Of a stretch of DNA of 64,000 nucleotides, positions 26,485-34,647 are shown piece by piece; the first letter of the stretch is position 1; every line of letters starts with the position of its first letter. Made by a program: the position numbers and the translations under genes. The notes under the pieces are model-generated. The model made no database searches. It had not been told where the DNA came from and was given only the letters and a program-made list of their open reading frames with translations. The stretch lies in contig JAFWOP010000053.1 in assembly GCA_017545365.1 (NCBI GenBank), positions 5,250 through 69,249 of the forward strand. Reading direction: 5' to 3'. This DNA comes from Bacteroidales bacterium. Lineage in GTDB: Bacteria > Bacteroidota > Bacteroidia > Bacteroidales > P3.

Positions 26485-27009
26485 ATGGTTTTGACATTAT
26501 CACTCATAGCTAATCTTGTCCTGCTGTTTCTCTACATCCGCATTCGGCAATCGTATCACCTTCTGATGAAGAAAAACCTCCAGAAAGAAAAGTCCGAGGA
26601 TTTGCTGGTCGAGCAAGTGGCATTCGACACGGCTAAATACGAGAACAACAAGGAACAGCAGCTATTGCAGAAGCTCAAAGAGCTTATGGAACAGCAACAT
26701 CTGTATCTTGATGCAGAACTGAATATCCAAAAGCTGGCTAAAGCGGCGGGGACCAACAAAAACACCCTGTCGCATATCATCAACAAGTGTCTCAACCAAA
26801 ATTTCGCCTCCTTCCTTAACCGCTACCGCGTCCGCGAAGCCATCCTCCTTCTTGAAGATCCCCGCTACAGAAGCTACAAAATCGAGGCAATAGGAGAAAT
26901 GTGTGGCTTCAGCAACCGCCAGGCTTTCCATTCCGCATTCAAGAAAGAAATGGGTATCACACCTACGCACTTCCGCAACATAAGCAAAAAAACCGACCAG
27001 CCCATGTGA
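26485..27009 (+). CDS. Membrane-anchored AraC-family transcriptional regulator
   Basis: About 174 residues from the ATG at 26485. The N-terminus is one membrane span (MVLTLSLIANLVLLFLYIRI), followed by a coiled-coil-like linker rich in Glu, Gln and Lys. The AraC DNA-binding domain follows: first helix-turn-helix LNIQKLAKAAGTNKNTLSHII, second IEAIGEMCGFSNRQAFHSAF, and the family end KKEMGITPTHFR. It looks like the C-terminal part of larger Bacteroidota regulators without their sensor domain. It is divergent from the sulfate operon, which makes that operon a possible target. The link is positional only. Confidence 0.82.
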   Translation: MVLTLSLIANLVLLFLYIRIRQSYHLLMKKNLQKEKSEDLLVEQVAFDTAKYENNKEQQLLQKLKELMEQQHLYLDAELNIQKLAKAAGTNKNTLSHIINKCLNQNFASFLNRYRVREAILLLEDPRYRSYKIEAIGEMCGFSNRQAFHSAFKKEMGITPTHFRNISKKTDQPM

Positions 27010-27040
27010 TATTTGGGAAAGGTCCGGCCCACAAATTATT

Positions 27041-27072
27041 GCAAAGATACAAATATTTTGTCGTATCTTTGC
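27041..27072. repeat. Inverted pair of promoter-like boxes
   Basis: GCAAAGATAC (27041-27050) and GTATCTTTGC (27063-27072) form a perfect 10-bp inverted repeat with a 12-bp spacer. Each arm contains a -7 box, one per strand. No clear gene starts close by on either side. Confidence 0.6.
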
Positions 27073-27360
27073 AAAAAATTTAGTTATGCGAAAAATCGGT
27101 CTCGGTTGAGAAAAAACAGGTCTCAGATTTTGCACATTTTCCATCTACCCATCTCCACCTTATACAGACACCTCTTTGATGGATGGTGGTTATGGATATA
27201 TGTAAGATTGTCAGTAAGTTTATGCAAGCATTGGACTCCCTTTCATCCCAATACATCCTGAGAAACCAGAGTTCAGAGAGTGGGAGACTCCATAAAGCAG
27301 AAAACACCGACAATCTTTTTGATTATCAGTGTTTTTCAAAGGAGAAGTTCGTTCTCCAAG

Positions 27361-27753
27361 TGGAGCTGGAGGGAGTCGAACCCTCGTCCAAACAAGTGAC
27401 AGATGTGCTTTCTACATGCTTATTCCGTGGTTGATTGTCGGGACTGCTCTGGACGCGGACACCCAAGGCAGCCCTTAGCCTCTAAAGCTTCATCGGCGGC
27501 GCGAGGCAGACCTCCGACTATCCCGTTCTCATGAGCACCTCCGGGTCACCGACCGACGGGCTGGGTCGGTGGGAGATGTCTTGTCCCCGCAACTTTTGCG
27601 GGGATTAAGCCAGTAACCTACTGTACTTCGGTTAGGCAGCAAGAGCGTAGTTATTTTCGCCAATTATCTTTCTGCATCGGTTTTCAAGGCTGCTGATGCG
27701 TGAGCCTGCATGCTTACAAATCCCCCTCCTTGCTGTCAAAACCGGTCAGCCCC
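27361..27753 (-). ncRNA. ssrA: tmRNA (transfer-messenger RNA)
   Basis: Rescues stalled ribosomes. The 5' end GGGGCTGACCGG (from 27753) pairs as a seven-base acceptor stem with CAGCTCC near 27362-27368, leaving A as discriminator. The T-arm GAGTTCGACTCC-like sequence is present, and CCA is not encoded. The tag frame resumes at GGC and reads GENNYALAA then TAA (about 27630-27657), with an ALAA degradation end. The length is 393 bases. I recall the same tag for Porphyromonas gingivalis, which supports placement in Bacteroidales. Confidence 0.95.
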
Positions 27754-27823
27754 GTTTTCAAGTAAGAAGTAAGAATTATGAACTATGAAGTTTTATATTC
27801 AAACTCTCGTACTATGCTTGCAC

Positions 27824-27848
27824 AAAAAAAGCCCTCATGAGTGAGGGC
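27824..27848 (-). terminator. Terminator of tRNA-Asp
   Basis: Stem GCCCTCA/TGAGGGC (27831-27837 with 27842-27848) followed on the minus strand by seven T. Confidence 0.8.
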
Positions 27849-27858
27849 TTCCTTTGTT

Positions 27859-27936
27859 TGGCGGTCTGGACGAGACTCGAACTCGCGACCCCATGCGTGA
27901 CAGGCATGTATTCTAACCAAACTGAACTACCAGACC
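27859..27936 (-). tRNA. tRNA-Asp (GTC)
   Basis: Acceptor stem GGTCTGG/CCAGACC, D-arm GTTCAGTTTGGTTAGAAT, anticodon loop CTGTCAC with anticodon GTC, T-arm with GTTCGAG, discriminator G and encoded CCA. Promoter at 27983-28012 and terminator at 27824-27848. Confidence 0.96.
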
Positions 27937-27982
27937 GTTTGCATCATGATTTTAAAGACCTCTTTTTTCTCAAATGCGGGTG

Positions 27983-28012
27983 CAAAAGTACGACTTTTTT
28001 TTCAATCAGCAA
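27983..28012 (-). promoter_or_regulatory. Promoter of tRNA-Asp
   Basis: -7 TACTTTTG (27983-27990) and -33 TTG (28010-28012), spacing 19 bp. It lies inside a 27-bp block (27976-28002) identical to the one before tRNA-Glu (33468-33494). Confidence 0.75.
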
Positions 28013-28174
28013 AGAAAAAAATGCATTATTCTTTATCAGCTTTCTCTCTTTCATTGACTATCTGCATATTGCAAATTAAAAATAATTTGCTCAAGCATTA
28101 TTCCACGGGCGTAAAAACGAGCATTCGGGAGTCCTTTTTCCTATTTTTTGGGTGTTGCATGTGATACCTTTTGC

Positions 28175-29791
28175 TCATTCATACAGTAGCACTTTCTCGG
28201 CAGGATGATTACCCACTTTCACCAACAGGAAACCTTGTTTGGCAGGCCGAATGTCTAGAAGCCCAATGCTCAGGCGAGTGGTGGCGACATGGTGGTAAAT
28301 CACACGCCCCATGATGTCAAAGATATATATTGGCTGGGGGTTGTCGGACAGCACAGTCATCTGCCCCTGGTGACATTGAATCTCATAGTCTTTAGGCAGA
28401 TGTGCTATGGTATCGACACCCACGGGAAAGTCCTCTATGAAGTTGTGGAAGTAACGCCACTCGCTTAGATATGAATCCAAAGCCCCACGGCGGATGTGTA
28501 CCGGTATGCCAGGGTCTATGCCCTGAAAGACATAGTTTCCCAAACTCGGAGCAGAAAAGGGGGAAGCAAGAATGGTTTCGATGTCGGAGCAATTGGCGAA
28601 AGCCTCGTCTCCAATGCTATAGACCTGCGGCGGAATGGTGATACGGCGCATACCTCTTATACCTTTGAAAGCATACGCCTTGATTTTGAATATCTCAGAG
28701 GGAATGACGGTCGAACGGCACCCGCTAACAAGGGAAAGGTCAGACTTGGCGATGATGGCATTGCAGCTGCTACGGCTGTCAAAGTTGTGGTTGAGCGAAT
28801 CGACGGTGATGGTGTCGAGACTTGTACAACCGGCAAAGGGGTTGTTGCCTATGTGTTGTACCCCCATTGGAATATGCACAGCGGTAAGTGCATCACAATC
28901 TTGAAAAGCGAAATTATCAATAGTACCCAGCATGTTGGGGAGGCTGATATGGGTGAGCTTGTGCATGCCACAGAACGCCCATTGTCCGATGCGCTGTATG
29001 AATTCGGGCACCACGGTGTTGGCACAGCCTTGTACCAGCCAGTCGAGGCTGCTGTTAATAATAGCGTTGCACTGCTCGCGGCTGTCGTAATAAGGGTTGC
29101 CGTCCGCAACAGTAATGGTATCCAACTGCCAGCAATAGGAGAAACACTCGTACCCGATACGGCGTACTCTTTCTGGAATATGGATAGAAGTGAGCGAATC
29201 ACACTGGGAAAAGGCATAGCTGTCAATTGCCTCCAACGAGTCGGGCAGGACGACAGAATGCAATCCACTGATGCCTCTGAAGGCATTACTGCCAACAACT
29301 GTGACGGTCGGAGGAATGACGCTTCGACGACAGCCGCACACCAGCTTACGAGCAGATGTGTCAATCACAGCATTGCACCCATCGGGCGAAGCATATACTG
29401 GGTTATCCTCATCAACCATGAAAGTGTCGAGGCTGGTGCAATATGCGAAGGCCCCGATGCCCACAAGGCTAACAGTGGAGGGAATGGTGATGCCCGTGAT
29501 GTGTCGGCAATGGGAGAACGCCCTATCAGCGATGACAGTGACAGGCACCCTATGGGGCACCGAATCGTATGGTTCAGTAGCATCGGGCCAGGATAAGTAC
29601 TCCCAATAGGTGACGCTGTCGGGCAGCACAAGATAGCCCGTCAGAGAGGTATCCTGGGCATAAAGGTGGGCACTATATTCATCGGCAGAAAAACGGAGTG
29701 TCTGCCCTGACGGGATTGTCACTACCACATCCTGTGCCATAGACATGGCTGCAATAACACACAGGATAATTAAAAACGAAGTCTTTTTCAT
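28175..29791 (-). CDS. Secreted BspA-type leucine-rich-repeat (LRR_5) protein
   Basis: About 538 residues from the ATG at 29791 (MKKTSFLIIL...). Earlier in-frame codons to 29881 read into the upstream gene and lack signal-peptide character. The signal peptide is followed by many copies of the BspA LRR unit, for example ITIPSTVSLVGIGAFAYC and IHIPERVRRIGYECFSYC, each about 23 residues. The C-terminus (about 65 residues, YIFDIMGRVIYHH to VLLYE) resembles a T9SS sorting domain. Expected at the cell surface, where BspA-like proteins bind host or microbial surfaces. Last gene of the sigma/SUMF1 operon; 16 bp after the outer-membrane gene. Confidence 0.88.
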   Translation of the reverse strand: MKKTSFLIILCVIAAMSMAQDVVVTIPSGQTLRFSADEYSAHLYAQDTSLTGYLVLPDSVTYWEYLSWPDATEPYDSVPHRVPVTVIADRAFSHCRHITGITIPSTVSLVGIGAFAYCTSLDTFMVDEDNPVYASPDGCNAVIDTSARKLVCGCRRSVIPPTVTVVGSNAFRGISGLHSVVLPDSLEAIDSYAFSQCDSLTSIHIPERVRRIGYECFSYCWQLDTITVADGNPYYDSREQCNAIINSSLDWLVQGCANTVVPEFIQRIGQWAFCGMHKLTHISLPNMLGTIDNFAFQDCDALTAVHIPMGVQHIGNNPFAGCTSLDTITVDSLNHNFDSRSSCNAIIAKSDLSLVSGCRSTVIPSEIFKIKAYAFKGIRGMRRITIPPQVYSIGDEAFANCSDIETILASPFSAPSLGNYVFQGIDPGIPVHIRRGALDSYLSEWRYFHNFIEDFPVGVDTIAHLPKDYEIQCHQGQMTVLSDNPQPIYIFDIMGRVIYHHVATTRLSIGLLDIRPAKQGFLLVKVGNHPAEKVLLYE

Positions 29792-29807
29792 GATTGGAAC
29801 AACTGGT

Positions 29808-30872
29808 TTAGTTTCTAGACATACGTGAGAGGTCGAGCGATAGACCGAAACGCATGGGATAGAGGCTGATGGCGTTGCCACCGCCTACGTCCATGTGCCG
29901 CAATATGGGAATCAGGCTGTTTTCCCAATAGAGGCCCAGCATGCCCCAGTTGAGGCTCAGCCGTAGGTTGCAACAGAGAAGGGGTGCGTCTAAAACACCC
30001 ACACAAGTCTCGGTGGTAGTGTAGATGCCGTTTTCAGTACTGGTGTACGACTGCCACACATTGGTGGGCACCGCCAACCCCGGAAGCAGCTCCATCTGGC
30101 ACAGAAACCCCGTATGGCTCGGTCTGGAGTAGAGGTTGAACTGGATAGGGAATGCCAGGTTGATTTGACTGAGGTGGCTCTGCCAGCCGCCCCTATCGGT
30201 GACGTTGCGCACGCGGAAACCATGCCGCCCCTCCTCCGTCGGATAATAATAGACGTAGGGCGATTCAAAATAGTATTTGTTATACTCCATGCCGATGCCG
30301 ACACCAAGGCTCCAATGCTCGTGCATGGCAAAGGCATAATTGAGCTCCACACCTACCGACCCCGGACGGTAGGCAAGACTGTAGGCTCCATCGCCATACT
30401 CGGCGGGGATGCCACGAAGACCTTGAAACACACCCTCGCCCCAGTTGGAGAGAGCCAGCACCACTTTGTAAAACATACGGTCGTCAAAACCGTAGCTGCG
30501 CACTGGCTCAATCGGCATAATCGGCTGCGACAAACTTCGATTCTCGGTGGTGGGGGTAGAGACATATTCCACCACCACATGCCTATTGCTTGAACCCACA
30601 GTGATGCCATACGGCGCCGCGCTGTCAAGAACAGTGAGTATGCCGTCGACATAATAAAACAGGTTGCGGGGAATGGCTGACGGGCTGTCGGCATAGACCT
30701 CCACCCGCACACAGTCCACCGTGTCGGTGACGACCGCGACGCGGCAACAGGAAGGTATCTTGACTTTGTCGACAGGCCACACCTCCTGATTAACGATACG
30801 GACAGGCCGTTGTTGCGCCATCAATGGCAACAGAACGAGCAGCATTAGGATTGTTAGAACTGGCTTTTTCAT
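29808..30872 (-). CDS. Exported protein, probable outer-membrane beta-barrel
   Basis: A 354-residue protein with a signal peptide (MKKPVLTILMLLVLLPLMAQ). Residues 30-130 look like a periplasmic domain. The remainder alternates aromatic and polar residues (ALSNWGEGVFQGLRG, HWSLGVGIGMEYNKYYFES, LSLNWGMLGLYWEN) as in a small barrel. I cannot name a family. It sits between the SUMF1-like lipoprotein and the LRR protein with short gaps, so it belongs to the sigma-controlled operon 28175-32947. Function unknown. Confidence 0.75.
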   Translation of the reverse strand: MKKPVLTILMLLVLLPLMAQQRPVRIVNQEVWPVDKVKIPSCCRVAVVTDTVDCVRVEVYADSPSAIPRNLFYYVDGILTVLDSAAPYGITVGSSNRHVVVEYVSTPTTENRSLSQPIMPIEPVRSYGFDDRMFYKVVLALSNWGEGVFQGLRGIPAEYGDGAYSLAYRPGSVGVELNYAFAMHEHWSLGVGIGMEYNKYYFESPYVYYYPTEEGRHGFRVRNVTDRGGWQSHLSQINLAFPIQFNLYSRPSHTGFLCQMELLPGLAVPTNVWQSYTSTENGIYTTTETCVGVLDAPLLCCNLRLSLNWGMLGLYWENSLIPILRHMDVGGGNAISLYPMRFGLSLDLSRMSRN

Positions 30873-30890
30873 AATACGATGTCTTAAGGG

Positions 30891-31757
30891 TTAGTATTTT
30901 ACATAGGGCGAACAGACCACCCGTAGGCCTACAAAATTGCCTGGATAGGGTACAGTCAGACAGCTGCGGTAATAGACGCGGCAGTGTTGGTCGTTTGAGC
31001 AACAGCTCCCTCCACGAATAACGCGCTTATTGTCTTCCCAATAGGCTGGACCTTGAGGGTCAAACTGCGCTTCCGCAGGGTAAGGGGCGTAGATGTCGCT
31101 ACACAATTCACACACGTTGCCACTCATATCATACAACCCTAGCTCATTAGGCTTTTTTGTCCCGACAAGATGGGGTTCTTGATGGCTGTTCTGATAGACC
31201 CACGCAACATCGTCCTTGTAGTAGGCACCGCTGAAACGATTGCTGTAGTCTCCCTTGGCACCTCCACGGGCGGCATATTCCCACTCTGCCTCAGTAGGCA
31301 GGCGGAACCGAAAACCCGAAAAATACTCGATGCGGGCAAAGAAGGTGTCGATTTGTTCGAAGGTGATGCCTTCGATAGGTAGCGAGGCAGTAGTTAGGGA
31401 GTAGTGTCCGTCGGTGCCGGTGCCGTCGCCCATAATGAGATACCACTGCTTGAGGGTCACCTCATAACGGCCTATCATATAAGGACTCAGCGTAACCAGA
31501 TGCACCGGTGTCTGCTCATACCATGTGGTGGAGTCAAATCCAGGCATGGCGGGATAAGTGCATTGCACACCCATGTAGTATGTGCCACCGTCCACATACA
31601 CCATGTCGCGCAGCATCTCTACTATCGACTCCCGCTGCGCGGCTGTCGCCTCGGGTGCCCAGTCAATGTCGGGCAATGGAGGCTGCGGGTCGGGTTTGGG
31701 CTTTTCGCATCCCGCCACCATGAGGCAGGCGAGGATAAGGAATGGAATCTTTTTCAT
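30891..31757 (-). CDS. SUMF1/formylglycine-generating-enzyme-like lipoprotein
   Basis: A 288-residue protein starting at the ATG at 31757 with lipobox VAGC (MKKIPFLILACLMVAGCEK). The FGE-sulfatase fold is evident from the segments GGTYYMGVQC, GRYEVTLKQWYLIMG, FRLPTEAEWEYAARGG, NELGLYDMSGNVCELCSD and VIRGGSCCSND. The family's catalytic Cys pair and calcium ligands cannot be checked by eye. In Bacteroidota many such lipoproteins are not sulfatase activators but surface modules of gliding/T9SS or sigma operons. No sulfatase is nearby. Envelope location is certain from the lipobox; activity is uncertain. Confidence 0.85.
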   Translation of the reverse strand: MKKIPFLILACLMVAGCEKPKPDPQPPLPDIDWAPEATAAQRESIVEMLRDMVYVDGGTYYMGVQCTYPAMPGFDSTTWYEQTPVHLVTLSPYMIGRYEVTLKQWYLIMGDGTGTDGHYSLTTASLPIEGITFEQIDTFFARIEYFSGFRFRLPTEAEWEYAARGGAKGDYSNRFSGAYYKDDVAWVYQNSHQEPHLVGTKKPNELGLYDMSGNVCELCSDIYAPYPAEAQFDPQGPAYWEDNKRVIRGGSCCSNDQHCRVYYRSCLTVPYPGNFVGLRVVCSPYVKY

Positions 31758-31773
31758 CGTATACATTTTTAAT

Positions 31774-32457
31774 TTATAGCATACCCAACCGCCGGCCCGT
31801 GAGGAGCAGACGGCAGGCTAAATTATTACATACTGGCTGCCCGTCGGGATATTGAACCAACGAGGAGCTATTGACCGTGGGGCAGCCGTACACCACCAGT
31901 TGGTCGCTCTCACAAAGCATCGGGGCTGCTGGAGCCGACTGGGTAACGTCAGCCACTGCCTCCTCCGTCACCTGTCCCGCCTCGGCCTCCTGAAACATCT
32001 GTTCATCTTGGTGTGGCTGCTGAAACCTCACCTGCGCATCCGCCATGGAGGCCGGTGGCACCGTTGTTTTCAACACGTGCTGTGATGGTTCCTTGTCTGC
32101 GGTAGGTGTCAGCACCTCTTGGGGGCATATGCTGCTCTGTGCTACAATAGGCCGTGGGCCTGACTCTTCGCGCACACCCCACAGCCACACCGTCGCCAGC
32201 AGCCCAACCACACACGCCGCCGCCGCCCAGTACCACCCCTTATGACTCTGAGCGGGCTGCTGCTTCAGAAACGCCTTATACAAATAATTCGAGTCAAGGG
32301 GGGCGGCAATGGGTGCGTCACTATAATACTGCCTGTCCTCCCAAGCAATCTGCGGGTGTTGAAGCAAAAATGCCTCCACTTCTCTGGCTCTCTGCACATC
32401 GAGTGTCCCGTCATGGTATTGAAGCAGATAAGCCTCATAGTTCTGTTCGTCAATCAT
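31774..32457 (-). CDS. Probable anti-sigma factor (single-span membrane protein)
   Basis: About 227 residues from the ATG at 32457 (a GTG at 32463 gives two more codons). The N-terminal cytoplasmic part (NYEAYLLQYHDGTLD...VEAFLLQHPQIAWED) resembles the start of Bacteroidota anti-sigma-like proteins. A span at about residues 75-95 (WYWAAAACVVGLLATVWLW) and a Pro/Gln-rich periplasmic region follow. The start overlaps the stop of the ECF sigma gene. It would hold that sigma factor until an envelope signal arrives. Role inferred from order and topology. Confidence 0.7.
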   Translation of the reverse strand: MIDEQNYEAYLLQYHDGTLDVQRAREVEAFLLQHPQIAWEDRQYYSDAPIAAPLDSNYLYKAFLKQQPAQSHKGWYWAAAACVVGLLATVWLWGVREESGPRPIVAQSSICPQEVLTPTADKEPSQHVLKTTVPPASMADAQVRFQQPHQDEQMFQEAEAGQVTEEAVADVTQSAPAAPMLCESDQLVVYGCPTVNSSSLVQYPDGQPVCNNLACRLLLTGRRLGML

Positions 32458-32947
32458 GGTCACAATTATTAAGCGGGTTGTCTACAAAAAACTTTCTTGC
32501 CCTCACACGGGCGCGATACAGATAGGTCATCACCTGTTGTTGGCTAAGCCCGGTGATGTCGGCCATCTCGCGATAGCTGTATCCCTCCAGGTCACGCAAC
32601 AGGAGTAGGGTACGCTGCATTTCTGGCAGCGTCAGCAGCATCTTCTCAATTTGGTCATGCAAATCTATCTGCTGGTAGGGTGAATAGGACTGCTCCCGAA
32701 TCTGCTCTATCCCCACCACCAGATGGGCATTATGCCTGTGCCGGTCCACCAAACTGCGGTACAGCACCCTCATCAGATAGCCCTTGGCTCCTTTGGCCTT
32801 CACCTCATTATGGTGTTCCCACAATGTCAGGAAACAGTCTTGCACAGCATCGTTGCTCTCGTCCGTGTCGCCCGTATATCGTAAAGCAAAACGGAAGAGG
32901 TCGTCACTGAACTCGTCTACTGCGCGGTTATATTCCTTTATATTCAT
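32450..32947 (-). CDS. RNA polymerase ECF sigma factor
   Basis: About 165 residues from the ATG at 32947 (MNIKEYNRAVDEF). The in-frame start at 33022 would add 25 unlike residues. Region 2: LFRFALRYTGDTDESNDAVQDCFLTLW. Region 4: LLLRDLEGYSYREMADITGLSQQQVMTYLYRARVRARKFF. First gene of a five-gene operon that continues with an anti-sigma-like protein, a lipoprotein, an outer-membrane protein and an LRR surface protein. The operon probably encodes its own regulon. Confidence 0.92.
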   Translation of the reverse strand: MNIKEYNRAVDEFSDDLFRFALRYTGDTDESNDAVQDCFLTLWEHHNEVKAKGAKGYLMRVLYRSLVDRHRHNAHLVVGIEQIREQSYSPYQQIDLHDQIEKMLLTLPEMQRTLLLLRDLEGYSYREMADITGLSQQQVMTYLYRARVRARKFFVDNPLNNCDHD

Positions 32948-33037
32948 CGTCGGACAGACTTTTGCCTCATTCTTCTTTACCCAATAGACGGATGAGGGGT
33001 GCGTTTTATTACACTTGGGCAAAAAAATAACGAAAAA

Positions 33038-33059
33038 AGCCGATGCGGATGCATCGGCT
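33038..33059 (-). terminator. Terminator of rpsT
   Basis: Perfect 9-bp stem AGCCGATGC/GCATCGGCT with GGAT loop, followed on the minus strand by a T run. Confidence 0.85.
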
Positions 33060-33084
33060 TATATTCAGTGAAGCCTGAGACTCA

Positions 33085-33336
33085 TTACATGGCGTTGACC
33101 TGCTTCATCAGCTTGGACTTGAGGTTAGCAGCCTTGTTCTTGTGGATGACTGAACGCTTGGCAAGCTTGTCAATGATGGAGACCATCTTAGGCAGACGTT
33201 CGGTGGCAACGGCTTTATCCTCAAGAGCGCGGAAGTCACGAAGGGCATTGCGCATGGTCTTGGCGTAGTAACGATTGTCGACTCTTCTTTTTTCGTTGGT
33301 ACGAATTCTTTTTTTTGCTGACTTGTGATGTGCCAT
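33085..33336 (-). CDS. rpsT: Ribosomal protein S20
   Basis: Small-subunit protein that binds the 5' domain of 16S rRNA. The 83 residues are strongly basic, with the typical start [18 protein letters not shown] and the helical remainder ([27 protein letters not shown]). Normal length. It lies 28 bp after tRNA-Glu and probably shares its promoter (33475-33504). A strong terminator follows at 33038-33059. Confidence 0.97.
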   Translation of the reverse strand: MAHHKSAKKRIRTNEKRRVDNRYYAKTMRNALRDFRALEDKAVATERLPKMVSIIDKLAKRSVIHKNKAANLKSKLMKQVNAM

Positions 33337-33364
33337 AATTCTTATTAATACTTTTTGTCTTTCG

Positions 33365-33439
33365 TAGTCCGTGCGGGATTCGAACCCGCGATTTTAAGAA
33401 TGAAAATCTTACGTCCTAGGCCAACTAGACGAACGGACC
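33365..33439 (-). tRNA. tRNA-Glu (TTC)
   Basis: Acceptor GGTCCGT/ACGGACT, D-arm GTCTAGTTGGCCTAGGAC, anticodon loop TTTTCAT with anticodon TTC, T-arm GCGGG-TTCGAAT-CCCGC, discriminator A. CCA is not encoded. Confidence 0.96.
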
Positions 33440-33474
33440 ATTTTTATCGCTTTCTCGTCTCTCAAAAGCGGGTG

Positions 33475-33504
33475 CAAAAGTACGACTTTTTTTTGGATTG
33501 GCAA
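33475..33504 (-). promoter_or_regulatory. Promoter of tRNA-Glu and rpsT
   Basis: -7 TACTTTTG (33475-33482) and -33 TTG (33502-33504), spacing 19 bp, within the 27-bp block shared with tRNA-Asp. Confidence 0.75.
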
Positions 33505-33542
33505 AATATTTTTTCACTTTTTTTGGTGGAAAAAGTCTCATC

Positions 33543-34217
33543 CTAGTCCGTATCTGCCTGAAACCTAAAGCCTAAACGCTTGCCGGTAACCATCGATTTT
33601 TTATCCAAATCTGACCGCATTTCACCTACCGAAACCAGCTTCACTTCGTCGTATGGAGGTGTTAATAAATCAAAATTTGTGGTGTATTCGATAGCCGACT
33701 CCACTATGCCTTGCACCGACTCGCTGGTAATCAGCGAAGTATTGAAATTATTATACAGCATCCCAAGCTCGCGCTTGCCCTCGATGAAGTAGTGCTTCTC
33801 GTTATTAATAAACACTCTTCCAATCATATACCCCAAGTCTTGGTCGCGGTTGTATGCGAACGAATCAGCTAAGAAGTTATAGATGCGGATAACGCCGCAA
33901 TAGGATCGGCGCTTGTCCTCGCGGATGTAATTAGACTTCATCACCTGATGGTCGCGGGAAAACTCGAACACGTTGGTGTGCATAACGAACACCAGCACAT
34001 CGCCCGCAAACTTGGCCTCGAACTCGAAATCGCCATGGTCTGTGAATTCGAAGTGTACATTGCGTCCCTCCTTGCGGTTCTGCTCTTGGAAGAGACCCAT
34101 CATCTCGCGGGTGGTCGCACGGAAAAGCTCGAAAGCCTCCTTGGTGGCGCGAAACACCTGCTGCTTGAGGTCGCTCTTGTCAAAGACAAGATTCTTTAAT
34201 GATTCTTTTAATTCCAT
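33543..34217 (-). CDS. Conserved Bacteroidota protein of unknown function
   Basis: A 224-residue soluble protein without signal peptide or membrane span. It is built of an N-terminal helical part (residues 1-45, KEAFELFRATTREMMGLFQEQ) and a mixed alpha/beta body containing HFEFTDHGDFEFEAKFAGD and GRVFINNEKHYFIEGKRELG. It looks like a protein conserved across Bacteroidales, but I know no function for it. Stands alone. A CAAATATA sequence at 34318-34325 gives a TATATTTG promoter box about 100 bp upstream. Confidence 0.75.
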   Translation of the reverse strand: MELKESLKNLVFDKSDLKQQVFRATKEAFELFRATTREMMGLFQEQNRKEGRNVHFEFTDHGDFEFEAKFAGDVLVFVMHTNVFEFSRDHQVMKSNYIREDKRRSYCGVIRIYNFLADSFAYNRDQDLGYMIGRVFINNEKHYFIEGKRELGMLYNNFNTSLITSESVQGIVESAIEYTTNFDLLTPPYDEVKLVSVGEMRSDLDKKSMVTGKRLGFRFQADTD

Positions 34218-34317
34218 ATTAATAGTAATACCTATAATATTATATGTGACAACTGGCGACTATAAATCAGATGGTTCTACTCTCCTCGTCATTCCGTCGC
34301 CCTCATCAACCGAAGTG

Positions 34318-34325
34318 CAAATATA
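34318..34325 (-). promoter_or_regulatory. -7 box of the gene at 33543-34217
   Basis: TATATTTG on the minus strand; -33 not obvious. Confidence 0.45.
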
Positions 34326-34406
34326 CAAATAAAAAACGACATATCGAATTATTCGCATCAAAATATCATCAACCCGCCAACTGTCCGTGTTCCCCATCCC
34401 AGCCTA

Positions 34407-34430
34407 GGGCCGAAGCGGGCGCTTCGGCCC
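34407..34430. repeat. Perfect GC-rich palindrome
   Basis: GGGCCGAAGC and GCTTCGGCCC (10 bp) around a GGGC loop. It is in the middle of an otherwise AT-rich divergent intergenic region and has no T run, so not a standard terminator. Confidence 0.65.
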
Positions 34431-34613
34431 GGCAAGGCCCTCTTTAGTATATCCTTACCCTACCTACAACTTACTTTTGGCATGCAGAATGGCAGAACTC
34501 GCTTGTAACGAACCTAGCATTCTCGAACAAAAAGCGAACGCACAACGAACCCACTTCGGAGCAGCACTCAACGGGCAGTGAAAAGAAAAAGACGACAATT
34601 GCTTTTTTCTTCG

Positions 34614-34621
34614 TATCTTTG
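34614..34621 (+). promoter_or_regulatory. -7 box of the C69 dipeptidase gene
   Basis: TATCTTTG, 26 bp before the ATG. Confidence 0.6.
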
Positions 34622-34647
34622 CATTTTCAAATATCAACTTTTAACTC

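Noticed and set aside
27013..27261. 82-codon frame between the AraC-type gene and tmRNA
   Set aside because: Its start lies upstream of the promoter-like palindrome, and the sequence has no recognisable protein character.
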